From Chlorokybus atmophyticus (Eukaryota > Streptophyta > Chlorokybophyceae > Chlorokybales > Chlorokybaceae): a stretch of 64,000 nt of DNA. The notes under the pieces were generated by a model. The model was not told the origin of the DNA, did not search any database, and saw only the letters and a list, made by a program, of their open reading frames with translations. The stretch spans positions 1,018,802 to 1,082,801 of the forward strand of contig RHPI01002069.1 of the NCBI GenBank assembly GCA_009103225.1. Direction: 5' to 3'. The number at the start of each line of letters is the position of its first letter. Within the stretch, counting starts at the first letter, position 1. The translations under genes were made by a program, and so were the position numbers. This document shows, piece after piece, positions 24,488 to 35,449 of this stretch.

Positions 24488-27018
24488 ATGAGGGCGCTGC
24501 GGCTGCCGCCGCCTGGGCGGCAGCAGGCTGCGGCGTCGTGGCTGGGGAGGGCGTTTGCAGCGGAGGCCGGCGAGGGTGGCGCTGCTGCAGGCGGCGGCAG
24601 CGATGGTATTGGCGCAGCGGGGCGAGGGCGGGGTAGGGGTAGAGGGGCTGCGCAGGTTGCACCAAGCGGCGGCGGGGAGGCGGGTGCTCCGCCGCTGGCG
24701 CATGCCGGGGGTGGCGCTAGCCGGGGCGCAGGTGAGCGGCATGCGAAGGTTTGTGCTGCTTGGTTGTGTGGGTGATGGCATGTCGCAACTGTGCAAATGA
24801 GCGAGTGCCAATTGCAGGTGCTTAGCACAATGGCCCATGCAACGTTTCAGCTGCTTTCTGAGAATGCACTATTGCAAAATGTTCGGGGGTTCAAGCCGAT
24901 TGTTGTTGTATATGCAGTTTGACAAAACTGGGCTGCTGCTTGACTGACAGCAAGTGTGGTGTCTGAGCGGTTGGCACGCAATTCGCGCAAAGCACCTGTG
25001 TACTCACATTGTCTGCACAATGCAGGCAGGGGTGGGGATCCTGCTGCTTCGAATGACGGCATAAAGAGGCGCCTGCCAAGGTTCCGCCCCGCTGCGCAGC
25101 TACCTGAACAGCCGAGCTCTGAGCAGCCGAGATCCGAGCAGGCACCCACACCAGACCCACCTCGAGCTGCAAGAGGCAGGGGAAAGGAATCACGTAAGCT
25201 GATCAAGTTGGAAATAATAATGTCAAGATTTGGGCAAGTGCCTATGAAACTGTATGAGGGTGCGGTGCCCTGGCTGACTCCCTTCTATCACGCAGCTCGC
25301 AGTCAGAATGTGTGGCAGCTGCCTACCCCTCGAATCCTGCCAAACACACGGCCAGAAGTGGCGCCCACACCTCAGATGAGCGGGGGTGCTGGGCGCGGGG
25401 CACCTCTGGACACTACCGGCCCACTGCCTCCCGCTGAAGCAGAGCGGAGGGTGCGTACGAAGGAAACCTGTGTTGAGTATGCTATGCACCCATTCTTGTC
25501 CGTCTATGTGGTTGACACAATGTGTGCTCCTCAAAGGAGACCTGTGTTGAGTATGCAAGTGCACCCATCCTTGTGCGTTTAGTGGCTAATAATGTATGCT
25601 CCTGTTGCAGTCTCAGACCCGCAGACCTCGGCCAGTCATTAACGAAACCCCCGACGAGCAAGAAGAACGGGAGAGGAGGCTTGCAACCAGGCTGGGACAG
25701 CTTCCACAGGCAGAACCAAGCCAAGCAGTGCGTCAACGGAGACCGCGGCAAGAGGTATTTTGTCTGGCAGTCAGTGACGTTGATTGTTGTGTTGTGTACA
25801 TCAATATAACTCTGAAGCTGCCAACCCTGTAGGACACCGCACGACGTCCAGACGAAGTCAATTCAGCAGAGCAAATGGCAGAGTTCGAGCTCGCTGCCAT
25901 GCATGCACCCAGGTCTCAGCACGGGCAACGCAGGCAGCGCAGCTACCAACAAAATGTGGAGAAAAGGGACACGCCGCTGCAGCCCCAACGACGCTCCAGG
26001 CCTGTTGGGCAAACTAAAGAAGCTGAGGAGGACGAGGATGACGAAAGTGTTCAGCTCACGCGACAGTTGCCTGCTCTGAGGAGAGGCGCAGGCAGGAGGG
26101 AACAGCAGCTGGACTCGCAGTTTGAAGACGCTGAAGATGAATTTGATGGTGAAGATCCACGGTGGAGCACAGCTGCGCAGGAGTATATAGCGCATGCCAG
26201 CGATGTAAGTATGCACGCTATGGAGTGCTGTTCTGCTTCAAATTCCTTAGTTCGCTTCTGGTATGTGTTGCAGCTTGACTATGATGTCAACCTGCAATTT
26301 GAAGATTTCACCCAGCCTCCAGCACTTGAAGCACAGCCAGCGGATGATGCTGAGGAGTTGTTGCAACAAGCGCGCCCATGGGTGGAGGCCGTCACAGGGA
26401 ATTGCTCCGACGAGCAGTGGCAGGTGTGCGGCACGTCCCATCTAATGCATGACGAGGATGCACAATGCGTGTTGGGTCGTAGGGAGCCAGTATTGTCAAC
26501 GGTGTGCAGGTTGCTAACACTGCGCTTGACAGGAACATACCCGGCTGGCGGTGCCGGTGGCGCAAATGATGGGAGATTTGGCAAGGCAGACGACTCCAGA
26601 AGAGCCAACAGAAGTTTACAATGCGCGCTATCTGTCCACAATTGCCTCAGTCGTTGACGAGGACAAGCCTCTCTATGACCATGTGCACAAAGCCACAGCG
26701 ATCCTGCAGGTGCCAGCACCGTTCTTGCTCATTGCATGTTGCACTTTACATGGATTCTGCAAAGTTTGATTCGTCATGCTCTGCGTCTGATTTAGATCAC
26801 ATCCACCATACCATAATTACACGCGTGTGTCAACTGTAGCAGCGCATGTCCTTTGTTTAGCAGTGGCTTTGCAACAGCTCACCCTTGCACACCTGGCTTA
26901 CTGCTTCCATTGTCACTCGTCGCTGATGCAGGCCAATCCAATGTGGACCACGGCACAGAAAGCGTACTTCCTGGAGCGGTTGGTAAAGGACGCGCAGTTG
27001 GAAAGCTCCAGTCTTTGA
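24488..27018 (+). CDS. Organelle-type Gln/Arg-rich protein of unknown function
   Basis: Eight exons (24488-24731, 25026-25193, 25296-25450, 25611-25754, 25833-26204, 26274-26423, 26533-26709, 26932-27018) join to an intact 498-residue frame. The N-terminus MRALRLPPPGRQQAAASWLG is amphipathic and Arg-rich, as in a mitochondrial presequence. The middle is low-complexity (Gly/Arg/Pro/Gln/Glu: RRPRPVINETPDEQEERERR). The C-terminal about 150 residues look globular: LDYDVNLQFEDFTQPP, then DLARQTTPEEPTEVYN and NPMWTTAQKAYFLERLVKD. I do not recognise the family. A structural mitochondrial protein, for example a lineage-specific ribosomal subunit component, would fit the presequence and basic linker, but this is a guess. 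ATG 24488 is chosen because upstream in-frame starts are non-ATG. Confidence 0.75.
25462..25600 (+). repeat. Tandem duplication (~74 bp period) inside an intron
   Basis: ACCTGTGTTGAGTATGC followed by a ..GCACCCAT.CTTGT.CGT block occurs at about 25468 and again at 25542. The duplication lies within intron 3 (25451-25610) of the 24488 gene. Confidence 0.75.
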
Positions 27019-28899
27019 TGACGTTGCGCAGTGTGTATGCTGTCGCGAGTTCATGTATGTGGTCAGGTAGCCCTCGGCTGCTTAGCATCGGCAGGTTTGG
27101 TAACATAACACGACAGCAAGATATGACGTTGCCAGGTGTTGCAAACGATGCCAAGTGTGTTGCGCAAATGCACTGCCAATATTGCAATGCGCCCTAATTG
27201 CTGTGCTGACATGCAGCAGTGTGTCATGTTTGAGGAGTATGTCCTTGCACTGCAAGATGCCTGTTAACCAGGAGTGATCAGCCGCAATATGCTGCTGTAC
27301 TGCGTCACCAATAAACTTGGTGACAGCCAGCCTGTTACTGCATCCTGCAACGAAACTGTAGGCCCTTTTGTCTTTGTTTCATTGCATTGCATATACACCA
27401 CTGCGTGACCACAGGTGGTGCTTGATTAGCTGCTCACCCGCCCCCGCCCTCGCCCTTTGCACACACTTAGACACGGCACGTGGCTAGGTTCTGCCCTTGC
27501 CCCTGTGTTAATTCCTTTGCGAGCTAGGGTGCTTCTTGTTATGTTTGATGATGCCTAGTGTGTGAGAGCGGTTTGCATCAGAACCACTTGGATAGCACAT
27601 ACACTTAGCCTAGTGTGCAACTACCCTGACAGGAGGGGCCCCAGTTACCCTTCGGTTACAGCCCACTTGATTGCCTCACCAAGGAAAAGTCATGTCTGTG
27701 ACAATGATTCTGCAGTTTCTCGTTATCCGGTGGGGCTTATGTCAGGGTAACTGCTATGACACCTCTGCAAGTCCTGAAGTCAAACACAAGACACTCGACA
27801 TGGGTGCTTAGGAACAGCCTGCACTGGCGGCGCACTTGTGGGCGACAATTATAGCGCCATGTACAAACGTGTGGACGGCATATATATGATTTGTCCAAGT
27901 GTTGTAGAGGCAAAGCGCACACCACACACAGTCAATGACACTAAGCAACCGCAAGCAACAACCACAAGCACAAACAGCCAGTGAGGAAGATATGTGCTAA
28001 GCGCTAATAGTAGACTCTCAGGCGGGCTACAGAGTGCGGAGATTGGTTGAGGCCTGCGCTCATTGCTCTACTGCCAAGAAATGCTGTTATCTCATGTTGA
28101 AAAGGCAGGTGGGAATCATTGCTGTTGCGTTACGCAGTTGCTCAGCAGGAGAAGGGGACAACCACAAACCCGCAGATAGCACTTGGGATGAGAGGGAAGT
28201 GAAAGACAGAAGTGGTGCATTCAGGCGCGTGCGCATCCAGTGTATTCCACCAGTTGCAAGACATCAGGTACATGTACTTGCTTTGTGACAGTGCATTTGC
28301 CCTGGCAGTACTTGTCACAAACACGACTGCACTCAGTTCCTCAAACCAAGCACCGACGACAGGCCGTTGTCAGCATTGCAAGGAACGACCACATAGGCAT
28401 GCATCCTCCGTGTAGGCCGTCCCTGTGCCTGTTTGCTGCTGACGCCAACTTATGCTACCTAGTGCACGTAGCAGCAATCGTCCTTGCCTTTGTCTGATTG
28501 ATCGTTTGCCTCCTTGCCTTGCAACTGCTGCTGTGTGTGCAGTATATTGCATTAAGTGTAGACTGTATGCACGAGGCCACACATGTGAAACACACGAAGA
28601 ATAACATGCATCGATCGAGCACACCGGGCAGGCGCAAGCAGGACAGCTTTCTACTGCACCGTCAAGGTGTTGCCTGAAACGTCCAGTGAGCTTAGTTGAG
28701 CTAGCTTCGGGACACTCCCTCCAGGAGAGTTTCTCCTTCGTGCTGTGCGCACCCCACGCGCGGCCACCCGAACTCTTCCGCTTTGCCACACCTTACCTGC
28801 CTCAAGCAGCCCACCTGCTTGCCCATTGGCCAAGTCTGAGGCAAGATTTCAGCTTGTAGCTTGCTCCGTTCAGTGTGGTAGCCGTTGTGCAGCAGCACC
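27019..28899. other. Intergenic region with weak exon-like stretches
   Basis: Nothing can be assigned firmly. At 28147-28266 (+) a stretch bounded by AG and GT signals is open (STWDEREVKDRSGAFRRV). At 28651-28750 (-) an open stretch ends KLAQLSSLDVSGNTLTVQ then stop, which resembles the last unit of a leucine-rich repeat protein, but no adjoining exons were found. Either may be a gene fragment. Confidence 0.3.
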
Positions 28900-31521
28900 A
28901 TGGCGGCGGCGGCGATGGCGCAGGTGGCGTCCGTGCAGCCGGCGGCCACCGCGCTGCTGACGTCGTTATCGTCTTCACCGTCATCCCGCGCTGGCACTCG
29001 GCGAACAACACAGCTGTTGGGCGCCGTCGCATTGCAGCAGCAGCATGCGGCGGGTGGTGTTGGAGCAGGCGGCAGCTCTTTCAGCGGTGAGGCATGCACC
29101 TCTGTTGTACGAGTCAGCTTGTTAGTAGCGTAGCATGCTTGTTGCTTCTGCTGCTTTGCATTGCATTTGGCAGTTGCATGTTACTTTGCATTGGTGTCCG
29201 GTCAAGCAGCCAGCGTGTTCATGCATGCAAGAAATCAGAGTCGCAGTCGCAGTGCAAGCTGCAGTGTGCATGGATGAATTGGTAGTAAGTGTCTGTATTT
29301 CGAGCTCAGACTCAGCCTTCTGAGGGGTCTTTTTATGAACAGGAGGTTCCAACATGCTGTCCCAACCTGCTGCATTCAAGTCAAGACAACGCAGGCGGCT
29401 GACCACCATGGCTGTGGCCTCCCCAGCCATCTCTTCCAGCAGGTATAAGAATTTATTTGACTAGAATACCACTTGCAGAAGTACCCAGAAGCGTCGTATA
29501 TGTAGCCGACTACCCCAGCTAAGGCATTCTGCATGCCAGCGTTGGCGTTGCGGTTGCACAAGGAACAGCGCGTCCGAAGATGGAAGACGCGCACACTGTC
29601 GTTGTTGGGAAAGGAAAGGAGGACTGGACGCTGTTGGGCGTGTTTGACGGCCATGGCGGCTCCGCAACAGCCGAGTAAGCTCTCTCATAGTTGCACGTTT
29701 TGTGGCACATACACTGCAGCTTGTCAGTGCGCACTTCTGTGCGAGCTCAACAGCATACGAGTATGACATTTTGACTGACAGGTTTGTTGCGAAGAACTTC
29801 TACAGCGCATTTGCCGACAATGTCAAGAGAGGTACTTAGACAACACGTGCGTATGAAAACGCTGGCTCATAGCATGGCTCAGGGCTCAAGTGTGGCCACT
29901 CCCTGTTTTCAAACAGCTTCTACCAGTAGCAAAGTCTGTGTTTGTGTCTTGCAGCAATGGTTATGGCCACGTCACTCACTAAGTCAGCTGTTGTGCAGCT
30001 GACACCTTGACGGATGCCCTCTACAACACGTACCTGGAGATTGACGAAGAGCTACTGGTACGTGTAGCGCTTACGCAGACAATTACTGTGACATGCACGT
30101 GCATGCATGTGGGGGTGATAAACCGGACAATCAACTACTTGGCGGTGGCAGAAACCTCCGAAAGGCTTTTTTGGAGCAATGATGGAGCGAGGGATGGGCG
30201 GGTCAAAATGCGGTGCGACTGCGGTGACTGCCTTGCTCGTTCCCGGCAAAGGTTGTAAGCAGGACACTCTTTGTCAGTCGTATAATTTGATCATGCCCCT
30301 CTTTAGCCTAACATTGCTGAATGGTCACAGATGGCAGCCTCAGATTGATCACTGCGAACATTGGCGACTCCCGCGCTGTTCTTATCCGCAATGGCACACC
30401 ACTGCTTCTGTCGTGCTTGCATACGGTACAAACCATTTCCTTTTGGACAAATTGGACAGAGACACCACTGCTGTAACCAGGAATCTGTATAATTTATGTG
30501 CTGCCTCACAGCCAGATGTTGCGGAGGAGCGCAAGCGGATTGAGGCCAAAAATCCCACTCCCAAGAAACCGTTGGTAATGAGAGCTGCGCGACATTGTGC
30601 AGCTGTCTTCTTGTATACGTGCTTTTCTGTGGGAAACCGAGAGTACTGTCGTATAGGTTGTCAAGGCTGGTGGCGTGTGGAGAGTAGGAGGGCTGCTTGC
30701 TTTGTCTCGGGCCTTTGGCGATGTCTACCTCAAAGAGTAGGTCATACAGCAGCAAATAGTTATCTTTGGGCGGCGGCTTGAGTCTCGCTTGCGCGCTATT
30801 GCTTATTGCAAACGGGAGTGGGTCTGCTTGCTGCTCTTTACTAAGGCCTTGCTGACCAATGCTGCGCAATGTGCATCAGTTGGTCAGATGGCAGAGACGC
30901 AAGCGGCGGGTTCGGGCTGATAGCTGAGCCAGACATGTTTGACGAGGACCTCGTGCAAGGTGAGCTTGCATGCCACCACCTCATGTGCAGCAACGGTTTC
31001 GGTCACCTGCACGTATGTGCAGTCACTAAGCGATCAGTGCAGGTGATGATTGGCTTATTTTGGCGTCGGACGGCCTGTGGGACTATGTGTCTGAGGAGCA
31101 AGCTGTCAAGATCTGCCAGGAAGCACCAGGGTACGTCCCTGCAAGCTACCCTCATGTGCATGATGCCATCATTTGACGTGTGATGCACTTACGACATGTT
31201 GTCAGAGTTTGACAAAGGCATTCAGCGATTTGTATGTATTCTTTTACTGAGCTGTACAGGACGCAAATGTGAACACACAACCAGAGATGCATCGTGCATA
31301 GAGGCTTGTTGTCTCCAGTGGTTGTGTTGTTTTCTCATGCAACCAATGGTTGCAGGTCAGAGTCGTCAGAGGCCGTGGCAAAGCGCCTGTTGAGGAGTGC
31401 TGTTGAGCAGGGAAGCACAGACGATGTCACGGTGCTCGCAGTGAGGCTCCCGCCCACTTTGCCGGGAGCGCCTGCCGCACCTCAGGGTACCAACGCATCC
31501 CTCACAAGCGCGGAGATATAG
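28900..31521 (+). CDS. PP2C-type Ser/Thr protein phosphatase, transit-like N-terminus
   Basis: Twelve exons (28900-29086, 29343-29442, 29540-29674, 29782-29831, 29999-30057, 30152-30251, 30331-30425, 30512-30574, 30657-30736, 30895-30959, 31043-31130, 31356-31521) join to an intact 395-residue frame. PP2C motifs in order: RPKMEDAHT, GVFDGHGGSA, GATAVTALL, NIGDSRAVL, VGGLLALSRAFGD, ILASDGLWDYV and GSTDDVTVL. All four metal-binding aspartates (MEDAH, DGHGG, DGLWD, TDD) are present, so it should be an active Mg/Mn-dependent phosphatase. The first about 85 residues are Ala/Ser/Gln/Arg-rich (LLTSLSSSPSSRAGTRR) and look like a chloroplast transit peptide, as in the TAP38/PBCP group, but orthology to these is not shown. 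The normally conserved DHKPD reads LHTPD (exon 7/8 junction). TGTAA follows at 31664-31668. Confidence 0.88.
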
Positions 31522-31663
31522 ATGCTTCACTTCAAGCCATGTCTGGTGAAGTCATGCTGATGTTGTCAGTGCGGTGGATGATGTTGGATGTGAACTAGTG
31601 TCGGTGTGAAGGTCTTCAATTGCAATGTTATGCTGTACCAGAGATGCGAAGATTGTATGCTGA

Positions 31664-31668
31664 TGTAA
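31664..31668 (+). terminator. TGTAA poly(A) signal of the PP2C gene
   Basis: TGTAA 143 nt after the PP2C stop at 31521. Confidence 0.55.
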
Positions 31669-32422
31669 AGCCGACTATGTGTCTACGAACTGTTGAGTTG
31701 CGTCCTCTCGCATCGCTTTGGATGCGTACGCGCAGATAGCTGATAGCAAGTTTGAGAACTGTGGATGGTGACAACTCTGCACAGTAGCTGAATTGTGTGC
31801 AGGCAAACAATAGGCAGGGAGCATAATAGGGATGGCACAAGTGATGATACAAGCCCGCAGTTTGCATGCAGGTGTTGTGGCTTGCAGCCAATCTTGCGAA
31901 GTCATCCTGTGCACGTACAACCAGCACTGAGGCTGGTGGCCTGTCCTTTACTGTGTTAACAATATTGGTCACACCCTATAACTTGCACATCACGGCAGAT
32001 GTTGCAATGCACTCGCAACAAAACTAGCTTACACCAACATGTCAAGGCTGCGAGTGAGACCTTTTTTCCCGGTTTACCCGGTTTACAACGCTGTAGTGTA
32101 CTGCAATTGGAACCGTTGCCCAACCTTGCACTGTACAACTGTTTGTTGAGGAAGATTCCATGTCCCAGCAAAAACACGCAGGCACACTCCAACACAAGCG
32201 CTCTTGTGCACGCACAGATTGGCATGTGCACAACTTATTTGCAAGCAGCACAGGCACACGTAAGATATGTGCACACAGCAGGTAGCAGAACTCAGCTAAT
32301 CGTTCACATTATACAGGCAATGGTGCTATACAGCTAAGATACACCTGCAAACACTTGCAGGTACATAACACGTTGCGTGCGATTGTAACGTACGCTAGCA
32401 ACTCTCTGAGTTGTTCACTCCA
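31669..32422. other. Convergent 3' spacer between the PP2C and CDKB genes
   Basis: No protein-like ORF is seen. TTACA at about 32083 would be a TGTAA signal for the minus-strand CDKB gene, 340 nt after its stop. Confidence 0.4.
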
Positions 32423-34829
32423 TCAGTCTTCAAGCTCTTGTTCCATAATGTCCTTGAAGTATGGGTGATTCAGTGCCTGCTTGGCGCTGATGCGGTCCAC
32501 AGGGTTGTACTTCATACACAACTGCAACCACAGTTGGCACACACATCAGCAGTCCATCAAGGGCAACGCTCACGCACAATGTACAGCAAAGTCAGCACAG
32601 TACATGCAACGTGTAAGTAGCACCATTACCTCAAAGAGTTCAATCGCTTCGGGATCGTGACCGTTAAACACGTCACACAAGTCCGCAGGCTTCCACTGCG
32701 GGAACTCGTGCCAATCTCGATACTTTGACACGCCAGGCCAAACCTCCTCATTGGGCGTGCCAAGCAGCCTGTACAATCACTTGTGAGAACATGGGATGCT
32801 ATCAACTACTGTTGAGCTGTGTTAGATGTGCACGCCAAGCGTTGACTCACTTGAAGATGTGAAGCAGCTGCTGCACCTCTGAATCACCAGGGAACAGCGG
32901 TGCTTTCTTCAACAGCTCGGCTGCAACACAACGCAAGGGTCACCAACAACCCTTTGCAGCAGAAGTAGCGCGTTGTTGTTAAGCAGGCAGAGTCACGTGT
33001 CTCCAGCACACAAGCATCAACCACATTGACCTCGCACTTGTATAACACTCACTGCATGAGCAGCTTAAGCTTCTAATGAAAGCAAATGATTAACAAGGAC
33101 ATTGACACAACAGTGATGCATACCAAAGATGCAGCCGACAGACCAGATGTCTACGGCAACAGAGTAGTGGGTGCCTCCAAGCAGCACCTCCGGAGCGCGA
33201 TACCAAAGCGTGACAATCTGCGAGAAGAGGTTGAGTTCCTCTATCAGCATCACACCAAGCACCAGTGCCGTGCCTGTGCTGCATACACACGCCATCACAA
33301 ACGTGTACACTGTCACGCTACCTACCTCGTGCGTTAAGCTCTTGATCGGCAGCGTGAACGAGCGGCCAAGGCCGAGGTCGGCAATCTTCAGCCTCTTATC
33401 CTTTTTGTGGACAAGGAGGTTCTGCGGCTTCAGGTCCCTGCACATGAGCGCCAACAAGCGTGTTTGAGTTTGTGATGATGTGTATGCACACGTCACTGCT
33501 TCTGAAACATTACCCTGAGCGGTCCTCACCTGTGCATAGTACCATGACTGTGAATGTGTGCGACGCCTTTGAACAATTGGTACATGAAGCTCTGCGAGAT
33601 GTGGACAAGTTGGTTCACTCACAGCAGCAACAGATTGTGCTTGGCTCAACAACCGCTGTGAACTGAAACTTGAACACGGCAAGCATGTTGTGGTTATCCA
33701 AGGGCAGCCGACGACAACTGGCAGTGCTGATAATCATCTCTCTACACTATAACTTTGCTGGCTTTGTGTGTTGCAACAGCATTACCGCAAAGCATGTTGT
33801 CTACTCATATATTCCTCGAGGACACACCTGCTCAACTGCACGCGCTACATTGTACAGCACACAAAGCCAGTGTGGTGTGCGGGTAACAGACTCAGACCCT
33901 ACGTCTAATCATACCTTGACATCCTGTTGGGGAAGCGGGTGTGAGGGTCCGCGGCCATTGAGGTCCATGTACTTCTTCAGGTCGATGTCGAGGAATTCAA
34001 AAACCAGGTAGAGGATCGCCTTACCGTTTTCGTCGGTGTGCTCCACCGCCAGCAGCCTGCGCAGCAATTGTGAGTGAAAGGCGTGTCAACATCAGGGCAA
34101 CTCCTACTTTCTGCATTGGGGAACACATCACATGCACACGGCATGCAATGTGTTGGGTGCCAGTCACGTGCATGATCAAAGCAAATGAACAGCCAATGCC
34201 GGCAACGCAAACCACACACTGGCGCATTGCCGCTGGGGTGTGTTACGCCATCGACAACAATGTGTGAAAGTCTTGTGTTGGTTAGCATCACACTCAATGC
34301 TTAGGGTAGCTTTGTCTATCTAACAGATACGGGAAACGCCAGAAGCCTGGACTGTGCTTGTTGAGTGAACCGTGACTGTGTCTCACAATTTCTAAACCAT
34401 CAACCGTCCTGTGACTTTAAGTATGAATAGAGCCGATGTTGCGTCTATCCCTCTGTCTCACAGGCTGCTCAGACAGACACAGAGAGACAAGTCGCTGCTT
34501 ACTTGACGACGTAGGGTGAGGATGAGAGCATTTGCAGGAGAGACACTTCCCGCAGTGCGGTGGACGGCACGCCCTCCTCCTCCATCTCAAGCCTCGTCTT
34601 CTTCAGCGCCACCATCATCCCATTACGCTTGTCCCTCGCCTTGTACACCTGCAGAGCAAGCAACATTTACGAGAAAAACAACGACGACGAGGACAATCAT
34701 GACGATGTTGATGGTGATGACGATGATGATGATGTTGATGATGCTGATTGCCATGCTCAAGCCATTCAGCATGCTCACCTTTCCGTATGTCCCTTCGCCG
34801 ATCTTCTCCAGCTTCTCGTAGTTTTCCAT
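32423..34829 (-). CDS. CDKB: B-type cyclin-dependent kinase (PSTALRE)
   Basis: The gene starts [18 protein letters not shown] (glycine loop) in a 17-codon first exon (34829-34779). Exon 2 carries [14 protein letters not shown] and the cyclin-binding helix [14 protein letters not shown]. Then come [27 protein letters not shown], the activation segment [55 protein letters not shown], and the end [17 protein letters not shown]. The stop is at 32423-32425. DLGLGRSF with LKS/IKS before the T-loop Thr, and PSTALRE rather than PSTAIRE, are hallmarks of the plant/algal CDKB class, which drives mitotic entry and division with cyclin partners. All catalytic residues (K, E, HRD, D) are visible, so it should be active. 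It is divergent from the radical SAM gene; an exact telo-box AAACCCTAA lies at about 34987, 157 bp upstream. Confidence 0.92.
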
Positions 34830-34986
34830 CTTATCGCCGCCGTTGTGGTCGTTGTGTGTCGCAGCCACCTCCCCCTCCACCGCCCGCCCCACCCGCCGCC
34901 GCCGCCGCCGCCGCTACACCTAACCTTACCTGCCGCCTAAACAAACCGCGAAAATGTCTGCTCTGATAGAAAACAAAAGTGTTTGA

Positions 34987-34995
34987 AAACCCTAA
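34987..34995. promoter_or_regulatory. Telo-box AAACCCTAA between CDKB and the radical SAM gene
   Basis: Exact AAACCCTAA in the divergent spacer, about 157 bp upstream of the CDKB start. In plants this element is found in promoters of growth-related genes. Confidence 0.45.
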
Positions 34996-35449
34996 CGATG
35001 TGAATTTGGTGCAAAAGCAATGCGTTTCAATGCCGCTTTGCTCTAATTTGAGTCATTTTCGGCGTTGCTTTTTTCCCGCCTTGCCAGCGAGACTATGATT
35101 ACTAGGCTCAGCCGGTTAGACTAAACTAAGCACACCTGCTTTGAATTCGAACCTTCTGCTGGCGAGCGGGAAGCCCTTAATCGGACGGTCTGAGACCGAG
35201 TAGTGAGGAGTTCGAGCATTCGTGTGCGTACGATGGAGTCGGGTCACGGTTGAGGAGGCTTGCCCGGCAACGGCTAGCTTCACGTGTGATTCGGATCCAA
35301 CTCAAAAGAAGCTAACCCGGATCCAGCTGAACTCAGATCAATAAAGCAAGTTCTGGTCTCGTTCTCAAACCGGATCTTGGCCTGGTTAGACCAGGCCAAG
35401 GACTACCCCAGGCTAAGGCTGGCCGGCGGCGGCGGTGGCGGCGGCGGCG
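34996..35449. other. Divergent promoter spacer
   Basis: No gene seen. It contains an imperfect inverted repeat of GCCAGC/GCTGGC at 35083 and 35159 and a direct AACCCGGATC/AACCGGATC pair at about 35310 and 35370. Confidence 0.4.

Noticed and set aside
35083-35166. tRNA-like stretch: GCCAGC/GCTGGC ends and a TTCGAAC loop
   Set aside because: The bases around TTCGAAC cannot form a T-arm stem and no D-arm or anticodon arm fits.
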